Assembly: GCA_002917075.1 (NCBI GenBank)
Contig: NTMA01000042.1
Location: forward strand, 62,001 to 126,000
Direction: 5' to 3'
DNA: 64,000 nt
From: Hawksworthiomyces lignivorus
Taxonomy: Eukaryota; Ascomycota; Sordariomycetes; Ophiostomatales; Ophiostomataceae
Of this stretch, positions 12,051 to 23,672 are shown in pieces. Position 1 is the first letter of the stretch. Each line of letters starts with the position of its first letter. The translations under genes were made by a program, and so were the position numbers. The notes beneath the pieces were generated by a model. The model did not search any database, was not told the DNA's origin, and worked only from the letters and a program-made list of their open reading frames with translations.

Positions 12051-14212
12051 TCATGGTTGCTCAGTCCTTTCTTTTTGTTCCACCTGCTGGCGGTGATGGA
12101 AGGGAGCCTCCTCTAAGTGTTGCACAACCTTATTTGTAAGCTGGTCATCCAAGTTCTTGGTTGAAGCAGCAGCGACGAGTGCCAATACTCCAAATGGAAT
12201 AGCAGTAAACCAAACATATCTACGAAGAAAGAAAGTCATTAGCCGTTTTCATCTTCTGCAGCATTGTTAGCAGAAGGAACACATACCTAAAAGCTGAGCG
12301 GTAGGCTTGACGAGAAGCTATCGCTGCTGCGCTCAAAATCTCAGAGGTGATGCCGGGAATTGACGAGGCCTGGACGTTGGTAGCACCAGTCAAAAGACCT
12401 AGGAGATCTGGCACAGATGATGCAGGCAGCCCGAGTTTCAAGGCTGCAGCGCTTACACGGTTAGGCAGCTCGGTCTTGAGGCGAGCAGAAAGGACAGCCT
12501 CGTAGACGGCGGTTCCAGCGCTCCCGCCGACCAGCCTGGCCAGCCCGAGAGTGCCAGTCGCAAAGCCGATCCACTCATCTGGAACAGAAACCTGCACCAG
12601 AACGATTGATATCACTTCTGCCCAACCCACGCCTATTCCTGCCAACAGGGAAAATGCAAGGGTCATGCCGCGGTCCGTAATATCCGGTATTGGCATTAGA
12701 CCAATAAAAAGGAGCAGGACTACCCCGCCGAAAACCAGCATATTTCGCGTGCCCAACTTGAAGTGCAAGAGAGAAGCGCCCGTGACACCGCCAAAGACTG
12801 TCCCTGCATTGAGCGGTATGTTATCCACACCGACTTTAATTTGACTGTCGTCAAGAACAGCTGAGAGATAAGTCGGGAAAAGCGCAATCAGAGAGTAAAA
12901 AAGCATTCCGCTAACGAAAGTGACGACCAATATCATCGTGAACGTTCGGATCCTTCGAAATAGGTAAGGATGCAAGAGCGGTTCTTCAGCGATGTACGTC
13001 TCATAGGCGGCAAGCGCAATGAGGATGACGGCGCCGGTTGTGAAGGGGGCAATGAATCGCGCATTCTGTGCTGGATAAGAGCCGACGTATGTGATACCCA
13101 CGAGTATAAGGACTGGGCCAATCTGTACGATGTTAGCAAGAATCCGGTATCTCGCTCGCGTCTCTGACAGAGTTGACAGTACCACAATGCCAAGCATTCC
13201 AACAAAGTCAAATTTTTGCCAGATCTGACTGGGGGTTCTTGTATTAGTTGCCAAAGCAGGCTTGGGGTGATAAAAAAGGAATATCATGACTGCCGCCAGC
13301 CAGCTGTGAGCGCACGTTAACCAAACACTGGCTTTCCAGCCGATTGGTACGTTTTGAAGTATGGAGTGGCCTAGCCAATTTATTAGTGAACAATAAAAGG
13401 ACAAGAGACACCCTACATCTACTTACTAATAAGAGACCCAAAGATGAGATAAGGTGCAGAAAGAATATTCACGCATGCGAGAACTACTCCTCTGCGCTTT
13501 TTTGGAACAAGCTCGCCAATTGCAGCCATCAAAATTTGACAAGAGCCCAGGCCTAGTCCAAACACACTGTTCCCAACAAGAACTTCCGAAATTGTCAAGA
13601 TATCGCTCTTATGCCTACAAAGAAAACCGGGGGATGGTTGGTGTACTTACCTGAGCGGATACTGGAAGCAGTGCCAGTGACAATCATTCCGATGCCCATG
13701 AGACACGCAGCCATGAACATAAACCAACGCCTACCCAAAAGACTGAAAAACATGAGCATGTTTGCCATATAACGACACCTAACGGTATTATTGCCTACTC
13801 TGATATTGTTCCCGTGAGGATGAATCCAACGGCGCCTGCTTGGGTTATAGTGGCGGCCACCCAAGACGTCATACTAGGAGCGCCTCAAGTAAATGTCAGC
13901 ATTATGTGCTGTATTGACTATGTTCTCATAGATAGCTCCGGATACCGACTAACCTAACTCTGCAGCAACATCTGCTGAAACAGAAGAGATAAGGACCAGT
14001 CCACAGTTAGCCGAGAGGAAAAGAAGCTAAGCAGTACCGTCAGCATGACGCTTTTGCCCATGACTTGTGACAATATAGCCTACACTAAGAGACAGAATTG
14101 CAGTCACATTTTTAACAGTGAGCCAATTCTTGCTTAGAACATCATCATTGTCATCGGGAGATGCATATTCCTGCTCGCGGCTGAGTGCAATGTCTTCGGT
14201 TGCTTCTTTCAT
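12051..14212 (-). CDS. MFS transporter of the TRI12/DHA family (trichothecene-efflux-pump type)
   Basis: The exons are 14212-14084, 14026-13954, 13883-13799, 13742-13651, 13582-13427, 13370-12287 and 12219-12051, totalling 1788 nt (595 aa). The cytosolic acidic N-terminus is followed by about 14 hydrophobic segments. Motif A-like LLGRRW comes after TM2. VLVGNSVFGLGLGSCQILMA and the loop ELVPKKRRG mark TM4-5, and VPIGWKASVW, FRRIRTFTMILVVTFVSGMLFYS and a C-terminal TAIPFGVLALVAA helix complete the TRI12 pattern. The family exports toxins, siderophores or drugs at the plasma membrane. Intron 4 looks frame-breaking if the first AG is used; the acceptor at 13583 keeps the frame. ATG 14212 was chosen because the in-frame extension to 14269 adds only an unconserved leader. 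The substrate is unknown. Confidence 0.9.
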
Positions 14213-14743
14213 CTCGAACAATGGTTTCTCAATGAATTTAATTGGACGATGAGGTGCTGCACAAAACAAGGGATAGAAAAGTAAAGTGAAGCAGCCCCAG
14301 AATGTTGCTTGAATCTCGTAAATCTCTAAAAGCCTCCCTTTGACAAGCTCACTGATCCAACTGGAGGATTTAACTAGTTATATAGGAACTCAAAGCCAGG
14401 CCCGAGCAGTCCGTAGATTGCAGCTTCGTCATACTTACCAGGGACGCACTAACAAGATATATTTGTACTAAGGAGGTTGGTTGCTTCTGCCCTACCCTCG
14501 GCAACGGCATGGGCCTGCAAACTCAAGCTATGAGTTAACACTACGTGCTCCTAAGCCCAGCCAATTCAACCAACAAGTCAAGGGAGTAAAGATAATGGCC
14601 TCACAGGCGTTAATTATTGCGGCTAACAAAATCATCGGCTCCAAACCCTCGGTAACCTCTGGGCCCCTGCTGGCCCCGCATTCTGCCAATCCAAAAAGAT
14701 TTATAGCCGTTACCCGTGCTACGTCCAATAGAGATATTTGATG
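14213..14743. other. Promoter region of the MFS gene and 3' flank of the esterase gene
   Basis: A minus-strand ATG-less ORF (14728-14528) encodes a hydrophobic stretch of about 66 residues without a recognised family. I treat it as noise. Nothing else is visible. Confidence 0.5.
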
Positions 14744-15658
14744 TCAGTGTACTATCTTATTATGAATGAACTTCGCAGCTGAAGCGAGGGTACCATCAGC
14801 CTCTGGTGCATTGCCTGCCATGAGCACCCATATGTGCTGCATTTGGTCGCCTGATTCTAAATGCACTTCTACTCCTACTGCTTCTGCCCGTTCCGCCATC
14901 CGAACCGCATCATCTTGAAAAATCTCCGCAGTTCCTGATGCCAAATAGATGGGTGGAAAGTTTCGTAAATCTGCGTGAAGCAAATCCACATGCCGGTGGT
15001 CTAGAGGGGTGTCGCCTAGGTACATACTCACGAGCACAGGCAATCCTACTGCGTCGCCCGCAAGAACGTCTGTCTTTGAGTTTTCTTGGAAGCTTCTGCT
15101 CGTAGCGGTCAAGTCTAGCCATGGAGAAAATGCAACAATCGCTCCTGGAAGATTGAGACCAAGGTCCCTTACTGCAAGCGCTGCTGACACAGCTAGATTG
15201 CCCCCTGCTGAGTCTCCCACAAAAGCAATGTTCTGAGAGGAAATGCCTCTCTCCATCATGATCCATTTGTACGTGGCGATCACGTCTTCGATCTGTGCGG
15301 GAAACTGGTGCTCTGGAACGAGTCGATAGTCAATGGCGATAGCATGGCACTCAGCTCTTTTCGCGAGATGAGCCACCACCTTGCGGTGGCTCATTGGGGA
15401 GCCTGCCACGAAACCTCCACCGTGCAGGTACAATATAACAGACGACGAAGACGCCGTGAGCGGAATGCACCAGAGGGCTGGTCGAATGGTTCCTGGACAC
15501 TTGACTTCTTCATATGTAACGTCTGTCGGTTCTGCCGTAATGCTGGCAAAGTTTTCAAGAATAATCCGATGCAGACCAAGGTCCACTCCTTCTCCCTGGA
15601 GGAGTTTGTTTGCCTGACAGAAAAGCTTTTCTATTTCCTGCGACTCCTTCGAAGGCAT
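14744..15658 (-). CDS. HSL-family alpha/beta-hydrolase (esterase / lactone hydrolase type)
   Basis: A single uninterrupted frame of 304 aa starts at ATG 15658. It carries the oxyanion HGGG motif (YLHGGGFVAGSP), the nucleophile elbow GDSAGG, and DYRLVPEHQFPA typical of the hormone-sensitive-lipase branch. A catalytic Asp fits within FQDDAVRMAERA and the His within QMQHIW. The length matches bacterial and fungal HSL esterases, including monoterpene epsilon-lactone hydrolases. There is no signal peptide, so it is probably cytosolic. It lacks introns while its two neighbours have six and ten, which is compatible with bacterial origin or retroposition. It probably hydrolyses a small ester or lactone; the real substrate cannot be read from sequence. 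Confidence 0.88.
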   Translation of the reverse strand: MPSKESQEIEKLFCQANKLLQGEGVDLGLHRIILENFASITAEPTDVTYEEVKCPGTIRPALWCIPLTASSSSVILYLHGGGFVAGSPMSHRKVVAHLAKRAECHAIAIDYRLVPEHQFPAQIEDVIATYKWIMMERGISSQNIAFVGDSAGGNLAVSAALAVRDLGLNLPGAIVAFSPWLDLTATSRSFQENSKTDVLAGDAVGLPVLVSMYLGDTPLDHRHVDLLHADLRNFPPIYLASGTAEIFQDDAVRMAERAEAVGVEVHLESGDQMQHIWVLMAGNAPEADGTLASAAKFIHNKIVH

Positions 15659-17590
15659 TGTTGGTTGATGTTTTGTGTCGGATATTTAACGTCGTCGCCA
15701 CCTTTTCTTTAATGCAGTCTCTCTTATCTATTGTCCTCTTTACTTACCCCACGAAGCCGAGGCATCTGCAAGGTTACGGGGATTTCCTGATGCGGTGGTT
15801 GCCTCTCCTCCAGTAAGGATGAGAGTAGCCGAGGAAAATGACGAATCGCTTGGACACTTGAGGTCCAATGTGACAACGGCACGAACGGTTGGTTGTCACG
15901 GAATCTCTACATTAAATCTATTTCTAGTCATACTAATTTCAATACTCTATTAATAAACAATTCTGACTTCCACATTGTACCGACCTTTAAGCGCCAATAG
16001 GTCGGTAGAACTACGAGAAGTCGAAAATTCTCTTTTCAACAGTCCTATTTTGGTGCTTATACAGTTGGTTGACAAAAGTATTCGTACTTGGGTCTAACAT
16101 TATACTGGTGAGTCAGCTGATAAAGAAACAGATTCGGTTCTCTGTGTGCCCCACAGCTTTACTAAACACTCATGTAGTGACCACTCTGCTGTGACCTGCT
16201 ACCTTTTAGCTCGAGGTGCTGAAGTTTAACAATATCTATTAAACATTTCACCGTACTAAAAAAAAAAAAAAAAAATAAATCACAACAGTACTCCGCATAA
16301 ATATGCTACATAAGTATTTGATAATCTCAGAAGGCTTACAAAACTTATATCACCAGTTTTTGAAATAAACTCTATAATAGTAGCAGACTCTGTTCCCTGT
16401 GCCAAGATACTAAGATCTCTTCCTTTTTGTAACAACCAGCTGATCTCTCCCCTCTCCAATTCGAAACCCAGTTTCATCCATATTCCAGTACCTCAACACC
16501 TTTTCTCTCTATCTTTTTTCTTGGAAGCTCTAAGTACTCTCTGTACGAAAGAGATCGTCTTGCACTTGCCGGTTCACATCCAGTGTTTATTGGCGTACAA
16601 CTTTATAATTGTGACATTGTATAAAACGGGCAGTCTAATTCAAGCTAACGGACGTATAACCCGAACCTCCAGACAGCTCCCGAGTAATCGTATTCGCCGA
16701 GTCATTGATAAATTCTCAGTACGGCAAGGTTCTCTTCTTCCTTTTTTATTTATTTCTTATCTCACATCTTCTAATCTGGCTACAACAACTCACAAATTTG
16801 GTATGCGAATGTATAACCCTAGATATATCACATAATGTTTCACGGGGATGTATCGAGTCGCCGGAATTTGTCGTTGTGACCTCAACGACTTCCTTTTTAT
16901 TTTGAGTTTACCTATTCTCTGTGAGCTGTTACCCTCACACTGACCACTACGCAAAGGTAAGGGCATGTAAATTGACTGAAAATGTAATTATCAGACTATA
17001 TGAAGCTTTCATTACGCAAAAAAGCCGTGTTCCAATCACTCATTTAATCCACCATTGTTCTTTTTATCATAATAAATAATCGAAACCTCTCTCATGTTGG
17101 TGATCTGTAAACCCATCTCTTCTTCTTCTTATAGGGTTAGAAAGGAATATCTTCTTGAGGAGGTCTTTTTCAAGACCAGCTTTTCTATAATCAATTTGTT
17201 TAGCATATGTCAAAATAATTAGGACTGAGATACAATAGGATTTAATAAATTGACAGTTTCTACCCTAAAAGATCCTTCCCACAGATCAAGATTCTTTTAG
17301 ACCTCGAAAGTTTATTGCGGCCCCTGAATAACCTCATAAATATGGCGGGAGACGTTTTTAGGGCTAATAGAGTACATAGATTAGAACTAGAAGTTTATAG
17401 AAGATGACGTAAACATTTTAAAGCTTCCATAGAGTAAAACGTGGTGTGTCAATTAGAAGATAGAAATATTATCCTTCTGATTTATTGAATCCAAGTATTA
17501 GCAATATTAGAAGGCTCGCGAGCTACTTGAGGTAGGCGCGGATATCGCATAAATATGCACCATAAGTACAATATTTACCGCATTAGTAAA

Positions 17591-17627
<37 letters not shown>

Positions 17628-18175
17628 AAGGGAAGCAGTCTGCTTCGAAAAACAAATATAAAACATTTATTATGACATGTGCTAGTGTTTTGGTGGAAAA
17701 TGCGTTTAAAAGGCACAGCTAAATTGCATGGTGCAATATCAAGACGAGGAATCTTAGCGTCTTTTTGCTTTTAGCCAATGACTCTCCATTTCACTCCCTT
17801 ATCTTTAAATATTGTATGACTAAATCAAGTCCCACTGATAAGAAAGGTTCAACAGAAACAAAGCACGCAACCGTCTGACAAAGTACGGACTGCAGGCTGT
17901 TTCTTTTCGTCAAACACTTTTTCGTTCTTTATTTTCTCTGACATTTAAACTTTCCTTTCTCTTTAGTCTTCTATTCTCTCCCCTTTCCTAGAATGCGATA
18001 GCTCTCCTATTGTCAGCTTCCTGTTCGCCTTCATTACTTTTCAAGGTGCGAATGGATACAAGTTATGAGGTGTTAAGCTGGGGGATGGTCTAAATAGCAG
18101 ACGGAGATACGCGAAGACTGTAAAAGCGGATGCCTTTCGCACAATTCCCTTGTATCTCTGTTATTGCATATCCTT
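15659..18175. other. 2.5-kb gene-free AT-rich region
   Basis: This contains a 19-nt poly-A run (16258-16276), CT-rich stretches just before the regulator gene (about 17930-18000, typical of fungal promoters), and the AC microsatellite listed separately. ORFs here are short, without motifs and mostly lack ATG starts. I see no RNA gene. Confidence 0.6.
17593..17623. repeat. (AC)n microsatellite
   Basis: A perfect AC dinucleotide tract of 31 nt, about 15 units, in intergenic DNA. Confidence 0.98.
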
Positions 18176-20236
18176 ATGCCGGGTAAACGATCGCGACAAG
18201 GGTGTGAAGAGTGCCGGAAGCGACGAAGAAAGTGTGATGAGACGAAGCCAGTATGCGGGCCCTGCGCCTCATTTCGGCGGACATGCAAATACACGCTCAA
18301 GTTAATTTGGGGTGGGCGGCCCATGACCCAGAATGCAGTGTCATATTCACCGTTGGCGCACCACAGTAGCTGCGATAGCGGAGGACCACTGCTAGCATTT
18401 GGAGCAGACCTGTCCTTCGCGGTAAACAGTAGCACCCGCAGTCGCAGAGGTGGCCCCCGATATGCTGGTCCGGGTGACCGCGGCCCTTCAGTTACGCAAT
18501 CGTCATCACGGATGGCAGCGAGACAAACAGGTCCATCCACAGACTCTATTGCATCACTTTTGCCTTCAGAGGCGTCATCCTTCTCTTCCCCCTTTACGGC
18601 AAATTCTGCAGCAGAAAATAAATCAAGGAAAGGAAGCGTATTTTACTACAACGAACGAGCCGTGGAAGAGAAGAACACCGCTACCGATGCAGACGTCGTT
18701 GTTATCCCGACACCAAGTACAGTACCGCCATTCTTACCCAACGGCGTGCCGCTATCACCTCCATACCAGCGGTTGTTCAGCTACTTTGCCGAGGACATAT
18801 TGGCGTCGCTATCAGTACACCCATCGATCCACCAAGATTTATGTCAAGGATTAATTCCTACTATGCTGCACTCACCCCATTTGCTGTCTGCTGGCCTTGC
18901 GCTTTCGGCCGCGGGGCTAGTATCACGAGGCCTCGCGGATGTTGGTGGTGTTGGCATCGTGCGAATAATTGAGCACTTGCAGTCGTCTGGTCTGGCATTG
19001 CTGCGCCGGGCTCTAGAAAGTGGATTGCGTGACAGCGTCCTGCTTGCAACTTGCTTGCTTTGGTGTCTGGCTGACGTCTTTGCTGCTGGGGGTAGGAGTG
19101 GCAGCTCGCTGAGCATGATTAGTTCGCTATCGATGTCTAATATAGAACTACCATTGTCAACGTCGGAGCCTACGTCTTTCTCATCGTGGCGAATCCACCT
19201 CCAAGGTGTCAAGGCGCTGCTGGGTGGTGACCAGGCCTTTGACACCTTTGTCACTAGCGCCGGCTCCTCACGGACTGCCATGAGGCATCTCTACTTGTTA
19301 TATTTGTCACTGCAGACGTTGCCATATGTGCCACCAGCCAAAAGCACCACGCAGCATTGTCCTGTTGCTGTCACCACTGCATCCACTGTTGTTGAAAGTG
19401 TACGAATAGAACAGCCACTTCGATTATTACCACTTCCAACCTATGACATAATATCTCTACCAGAGTGTCCTTTGGGCAAGAAGGGGCCTGAGCAAGTGAT
19501 TCCGCTTCTCACTCTCCCACTCACGAAAGAGGCGAGCTGCACCAGCACACCTCGGATTGATGGCTTCCTCGGCTACAGCGAAGAATTACTTTATATCCTT
19601 CAGCAGATCGACCAGATCGCCAGTATGCCTCTCGATGAAGAAGCAGAATATACGGCGCGATGGAGAGATGATGCAAAGCACAACCCTAATAGTGATGACT
19701 TACCAGGGAATAACTTCCCCACACCTCATCTGTCCGGGGCAGCGCGTGCTGCGGCAGACATTTTACTTGGCAAAGCTCAAGGGCTTATTCGGCGCGATGC
19801 TGCGACAGCGCTTCCGGTAACGATCGCAGCGAAAGAGTTATCAGCAGCATCAGGGCGGGAGTTTGTGCTATGCCACCAGAGCTTTCAGCAAGCAACATTG
19901 ATTCACTTGTACCGTCGGCTGTTCCGATTACCATCTAATGCGACACCGATCCAAGCGGCTGTAGCACAAATTCACCTTATGGCTGGCCAGATGACGCAGG
20001 GCGCGCCGTGTAACACATGGGTGGCCATGTCGATGCCCCTCTTCTCCGTCGGCTGCGAGGCTTGGACACCAACCCAGCAAGCCTGGTCCCGCGCCTCCCT
20101 TGACATGCTCGCTGCTAGCATCGGCTCTATGCACGTCCGTGTCGTTCGTCAGTCGCTCGAGGATATCTGGCGTCTCCGCGCCCACCGGGGTGACTTCAAC
20201 GGCCACCTCTGTGCTGGACAGCTTCTAGGTGCGTAA
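18176..20236 (+). CDS. Zn2Cys6 transcription factor, ARCA/UGA3-like (Fungal_trans_2 type)
   Basis: The single-exon frame starts at ATG 18176 (the longer frame opens on TTG) and gives 686 aa. The finger is at residues 10-37: C-x2-C-x6-C-x6-C-x2-C-x6-C, followed by the basic linker and LIWGGRP, a signature of the branch that includes the arginine- and GABA-catabolism regulators. The C-terminal half has LCHQSFQQATLIHLYRRLF and FSVGCEAWTPTQQAW, ending VRQSLEDIWRLR. A final small exon is possible: a GT at about 20231 could splice to an AG at about 20331. It lies next to an agmatinase-like gene and a MATE exporter, so it may be the local regulator. That assignment is inference; the family is clear. 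Confidence 0.88.
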   Translation: MPGKRSRQGCEECRKRRRKCDETKPVCGPCASFRRTCKYTLKLIWGGRPMTQNAVSYSPLAHHSSCDSGGPLLAFGADLSFAVNSSTRSRRGGPRYAGPGDRGPSVTQSSSRMAARQTGPSTDSIASLLPSEASSFSSPFTANSAAENKSRKGSVFYYNERAVEEKNTATDADVVVIPTPSTVPPFLPNGVPLSPPYQRLFSYFAEDILASLSVHPSIHQDLCQGLIPTMLHSPHLLSAGLALSAAGLVSRGLADVGGVGIVRIIEHLQSSGLALLRRALESGLRDSVLLATCLLWCLADVFAAGGRSGSSLSMISSLSMSNIELPLSTSEPTSFSSWRIHLQGVKALLGGDQAFDTFVTSAGSSRTAMRHLYLLYLSLQTLPYVPPAKSTTQHCPVAVTTASTVVESVRIEQPLRLLPLPTYDIISLPECPLGKKGPEQVIPLLTLPLTKEASCTSTPRIDGFLGYSEELLYILQQIDQIASMPLDEEAEYTARWRDDAKHNPNSDDLPGNNFPTPHLSGAARAAADILLGKAQGLIRRDAATALPVTIAAKELSAASGREFVLCHQSFQQATLIHLYRRLFRLPSNATPIQAAVAQIHLMAGQMTQGAPCNTWVAMSMPLFSVGCEAWTPTQQAWSRASLDMLAASIGSMHVRVVRQSLEDIWRLRAHRGDFNGHLCAGQLLGA

Positions 20237-20698
20237 TTTTGTTCTGTACTGTATTTGAGGACTTCAATTTATTCTGCATCACCTTCGAATCTCTTTTCTG
20301 CCTACTATAACGCCCATCCCTTGTCATCAGAACATGTCTCTGCCTCCTAACAAAGAGTCGGGCTCATACTAATCGGTAACACAGATGAGCTAAATTATAA
20401 CATTATTCTTTTCTAAAATATCTTTTATAATGTGACCTGTATTATTCAATTATGAGCTTCGACTGTTCTGCTATGATGCATTGATTTAGGCTTAGTAATT
20501 TTTAGCCATTATGACATGACCTATATAGATTCATACTAGCTAGCCGCAGGAGACGTGGCATAGATTTGACATATTGTTCTTCATCCTCTTTGAATATAAA
20601 ATCTCTGAACTCACAATCAGCTATTAGCTGTAGTTAGCTTTCAGTTGTGCTCACACCACGCTGCCGTGCCTCTCTTCGCATTGGTAGTTTTATACGCT
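20237..20698. other. Convergent 3' flanks of the regulator and agmatinase-like genes
   Basis: AT-rich sequence between convergent stop codons. Apart from the possible last exon of the regulator (about 20332-20350), nothing is seen. Confidence 0.6.
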
Positions 20699-22230
20699 CT
20701 ACAATTCACTGGGGTTGCCAGTGACCATTTTGCTCAGAGGCCCTTTCTTGACCATAATGCTCATAACCTCATATAAGACGTCCGCAGCGGCCATTGTTGT
20801 GTGCTCAGCGTTAGTATCGTATGCGGGCTTGAGTGAAAAAAAAAGTGTCAGGCTAAATAGCTATGAATGTGAATCGTATATTACAATGGGCAGGGGAACA
20901 CGTACAGCAACCTCAACGATGTCAGCAGCAATCAGGTTGAGATCCTCAAGGCCACGAAGAATAGTGCGGAACTCGCGAGTAGACCAGCCACCAGTCTCCG
21001 GGGTGCCTGTGGCGGGAGCGAAAGCTGGATCGAGAGTGTCGATATCAATGGACAAGTAAACGGGATTTACAGTTCCGACGCGGTCGAGGATCTTTTTGAT
21101 AATTCCCCCAGTTCCGATGGTGTCAATCTCGCGGGCTTCGACAATTTCAAATCCACAATAGCCATCGTTATCATAGTCACTAGGTCCGCTAAGGGTAGTA
21201 CGAATACCAGCGTGAATATTAGAGTCGTTCTTAAGCAAGCCTTCCATAGAAGCATGGTAGAAATAAGTGCCGTGGTTAATACTGGCCACTTCTGATGGTG
21301 AACCGCCAAAGACCTTAGGCCGCCATGTGTCTAGATGGCTATCAAAGTGGATAACTGTCACGGGGCCGTAGGCGCGGTTAACAGACCGCAGTAGTGGCAG
21401 CGTGATCGTGTGATCACCGCCTAGTGTGATTAGGCGTGGTAGTGTACGACCAGCCAGCGCTGGGCCTGTCTTAGCCGCGTCTGTGGCAGGAGCGCGACTT
21501 AACAAGCTAAAGTGACCCTCTTCAATTTGTCTCAACGCAAAGGTATTATCGTATGATGTCACCGGTATGTCACCACAATCTAGCACGGTCGCCCAACTGT
21601 TAAACGGATTGGTCGCCAAGGGTACGTTGTAACCGCCGCTTAAGGGAAGTGGTTAGTAAGATAAGGATTATTCCTAAAAGAAATCGTGAAACCGTTTAGC
21701 ATGATTGTACTTCATAGCAACAAACTTACTAAAGATTAAGACGGCGAGAGCCTTGGCGGATACCCGAAGGACCGAAGCGGGCTCCGGGCCGGTAGGATGT
21801 ACCCGTATCGAAGGGGGCGCCTACAGTTGGTTGGTCATTGAACATATGCATAAGTGAATATAGCTGTAGGGGACTAAACTCGTACCGATAAATGCAATAT
21901 CGTACTGAATGCCTGCATGGCCTAGACAGGGCTGATATGGCAAACGACCGAAGGTTGTGATGCCGGAGAAGACGGAATCGGCCTGGACGAATGAGGGGAA
22001 AGGGTTGTAGCACGGTTAGTCAGGGCTAAGCTCACACAAAATAGATAAGAAACGGTGAATAAAAGATATTAATGAAGGAGAATTAGGGGGCCAACCTGAG
22101 TGCCTCCATCGCCTGGTAAGGTGTTGTACCAGAGTGATTGGTGCGGGCCCTCGATAGGCTGCTGCTCATGGTGACCATGGGCCGCCACCATGGCAATAAA
22201 GCCTAGGGATATAAATACTCTAGCATACAT
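20699..22230 (-). CDS. Secreted ureohydrolase (agmatinase / guanidinobutyrase-like)
   Basis: The exons are 22230-22096, 21982-21886, 21820-21730, 21638-20906 and 20827-20699, totalling 1185 nt (394 aa). The N-terminus MYARVFISLGFIAMVAAHG is a signal peptide with a likely cut after VAA or AHG, followed by a His/Gln-rich stretch. The ureohydrolase core has all manganese-ligand motifs: GGDHTITLP, HFDSHLDTW (the DxHxD motif) and SIDIDTLDPAFAPATGTPE. GAPFDTGTSYRPGARFGP is the typical agmatinase N-terminal motif. The family hydrolyses agmatine or guanidino-acids to urea plus the amine. Secretion would place this reaction outside the cell or in the secretory lumen. It is divergent from the MATE gene across a 1.4-kb promoter region. 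Confidence 0.9.
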
Positions 22231-23672
22231 GATAAGAGTTATGTCTCTGCTTGTACACTTTGCATGTAGGTGATTTGAAAGTTGAAAGGGCAAGAGGGGG
22301 GCAAAGGAAAGTGATAAGGGAGCGAGGGGGAAAGAAAAGAGAAGAGGTGCAGACAGTTGAAAAATTGGCGAATGCCAATGTCAGCAATTTTATATTCTCG
22401 TAAAAGACCGTTCCAATTTCCTCTGCTCATTTGTAACGTTTGCTCGTACTTCAATCGCACTTTCATCGTGGTGCCGCTCCTTCCCCCGCCGCTGAAAGTA
22501 TCTTGATGTCTATATCCTCATCAATGACCCACTCATTCTGCTCCGTGTAATCTACAAAATCTGCTAGTTTTCTCTTCTAAAGTAAGTTACTTCCTCAGCA
22601 ATGAAAAGGTAAAGTGATAAGACTGAGTTCGATGCAGGCGAGAAGTGAACCCAAGCTTATCATGCAGCAGCTATATCATCGGGCGCCTAACTTACTAGAA
22701 AGAGTTAAAGGCTCACCTGCACAAAGATCACAGTCTGCATAGTCCATACTGCCAACCAATACTTCTCACCTGATTTTGCTTTGCTCGGAGGTCGTTTGTG
22801 GCTCGTTGAGTACAGCAGGCAGGGCATCTAGGCATGAGTGGCTAAATTACTCAAAATGGAAAGTGGGTCAGAATCTAGCATGATTTTTCTTTTTTTTTTT
22901 CTTTTTTTTCTTGGCTAACGACCTTGAATGCATTAGTTCATAACGGCCCTATTCAAACAAAAGCCATATTGTTGGCGCGCGAAAGGGATTGTGCTTTTGG
23001 GTTTTTTCCAGAGTGGAAGGGCAGCAAAGGGAAAGATCGATTCTTTTGCCATTGTCATTCTTCTGTATGTAACTAGTTGCATCACAATTCACATGGTTGC
23101 TTTTACTTAATGCAATAGAAAACACACCCTCCTTCATCCACTTTTCAATGGCTGCAACTACAAGTTGCTGATATCGGGGAGGCGTGTTGTTGAGCTTATC
23201 AAACTGCCAACGTAATATGAACCTAGAGACTGTAATGCTGGTAACCGCATGCCCACATTCAAGTAGTTCGAGGATAGAATATGTTAGCGGGAGACCTGTG
23301 CATTATAGTTGAGGCATTTGTTGTCTGCTTAAATAATTTGTACCACAGTTTATCAAGTACAGGATAATTCTGTGCTTAGAAGCGAGATAAAAGCGGTAGG
23401 GGAAAGGCCTAGGCCCATTTAGTTGCGAGCGCTGTGTTGAACTCACCACCGGCACTCAAGCATTTAGCTTGGAGCTTCGCCACTTCTATCATATTCGATT
23501 AAAAAATCCTTGGTACCACATCTCAATGCGGTATTCACAAGAGGTCTTCTTAAAACTTGCATTGCTAACTCTTAGGACAGAGAGACGCCGCTTAAACACA
23601 CTATTTTACGCCTCATCTTCTTCATTTTTCTCTTTCACGCCACCCGTTTCTTTCTCAATTTCAGTCTCTACA
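22231..23672. promoter_or_regulatory. Shared divergent promoter region of the agmatinase-like and MATE genes
   Basis: The two start codons face away from each other across 1442 bp with no convincing ORF. A purine-rich tract (about 22277-22347) lies directly upstream of the agmatinase start, so it reads as a CT-rich 5' leader on that strand. A T-rich pyrimidine tract lies at 22883-22912. I found no clean palindromic operator. Confidence 0.5.

Noticed and set aside
11639..12139. 166-codon plus-strand ORF
   Set aside because: Opens without ATG, overlaps the end of the TRI12-type gene, no domain.
13583..13650. Apparent frameshift in the TRI12-type MFS gene
   Set aside because: Using the AG at 13583 instead of the earlier AG at about 13615 keeps the frame and joins SIRS to VLVGNS; the earlier choice also implies a 36-nt intron, too short.
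14528..14728. Hydrophobic minus-strand ORF
   Set aside because: No ATG, no family, lies in flanking DNA.
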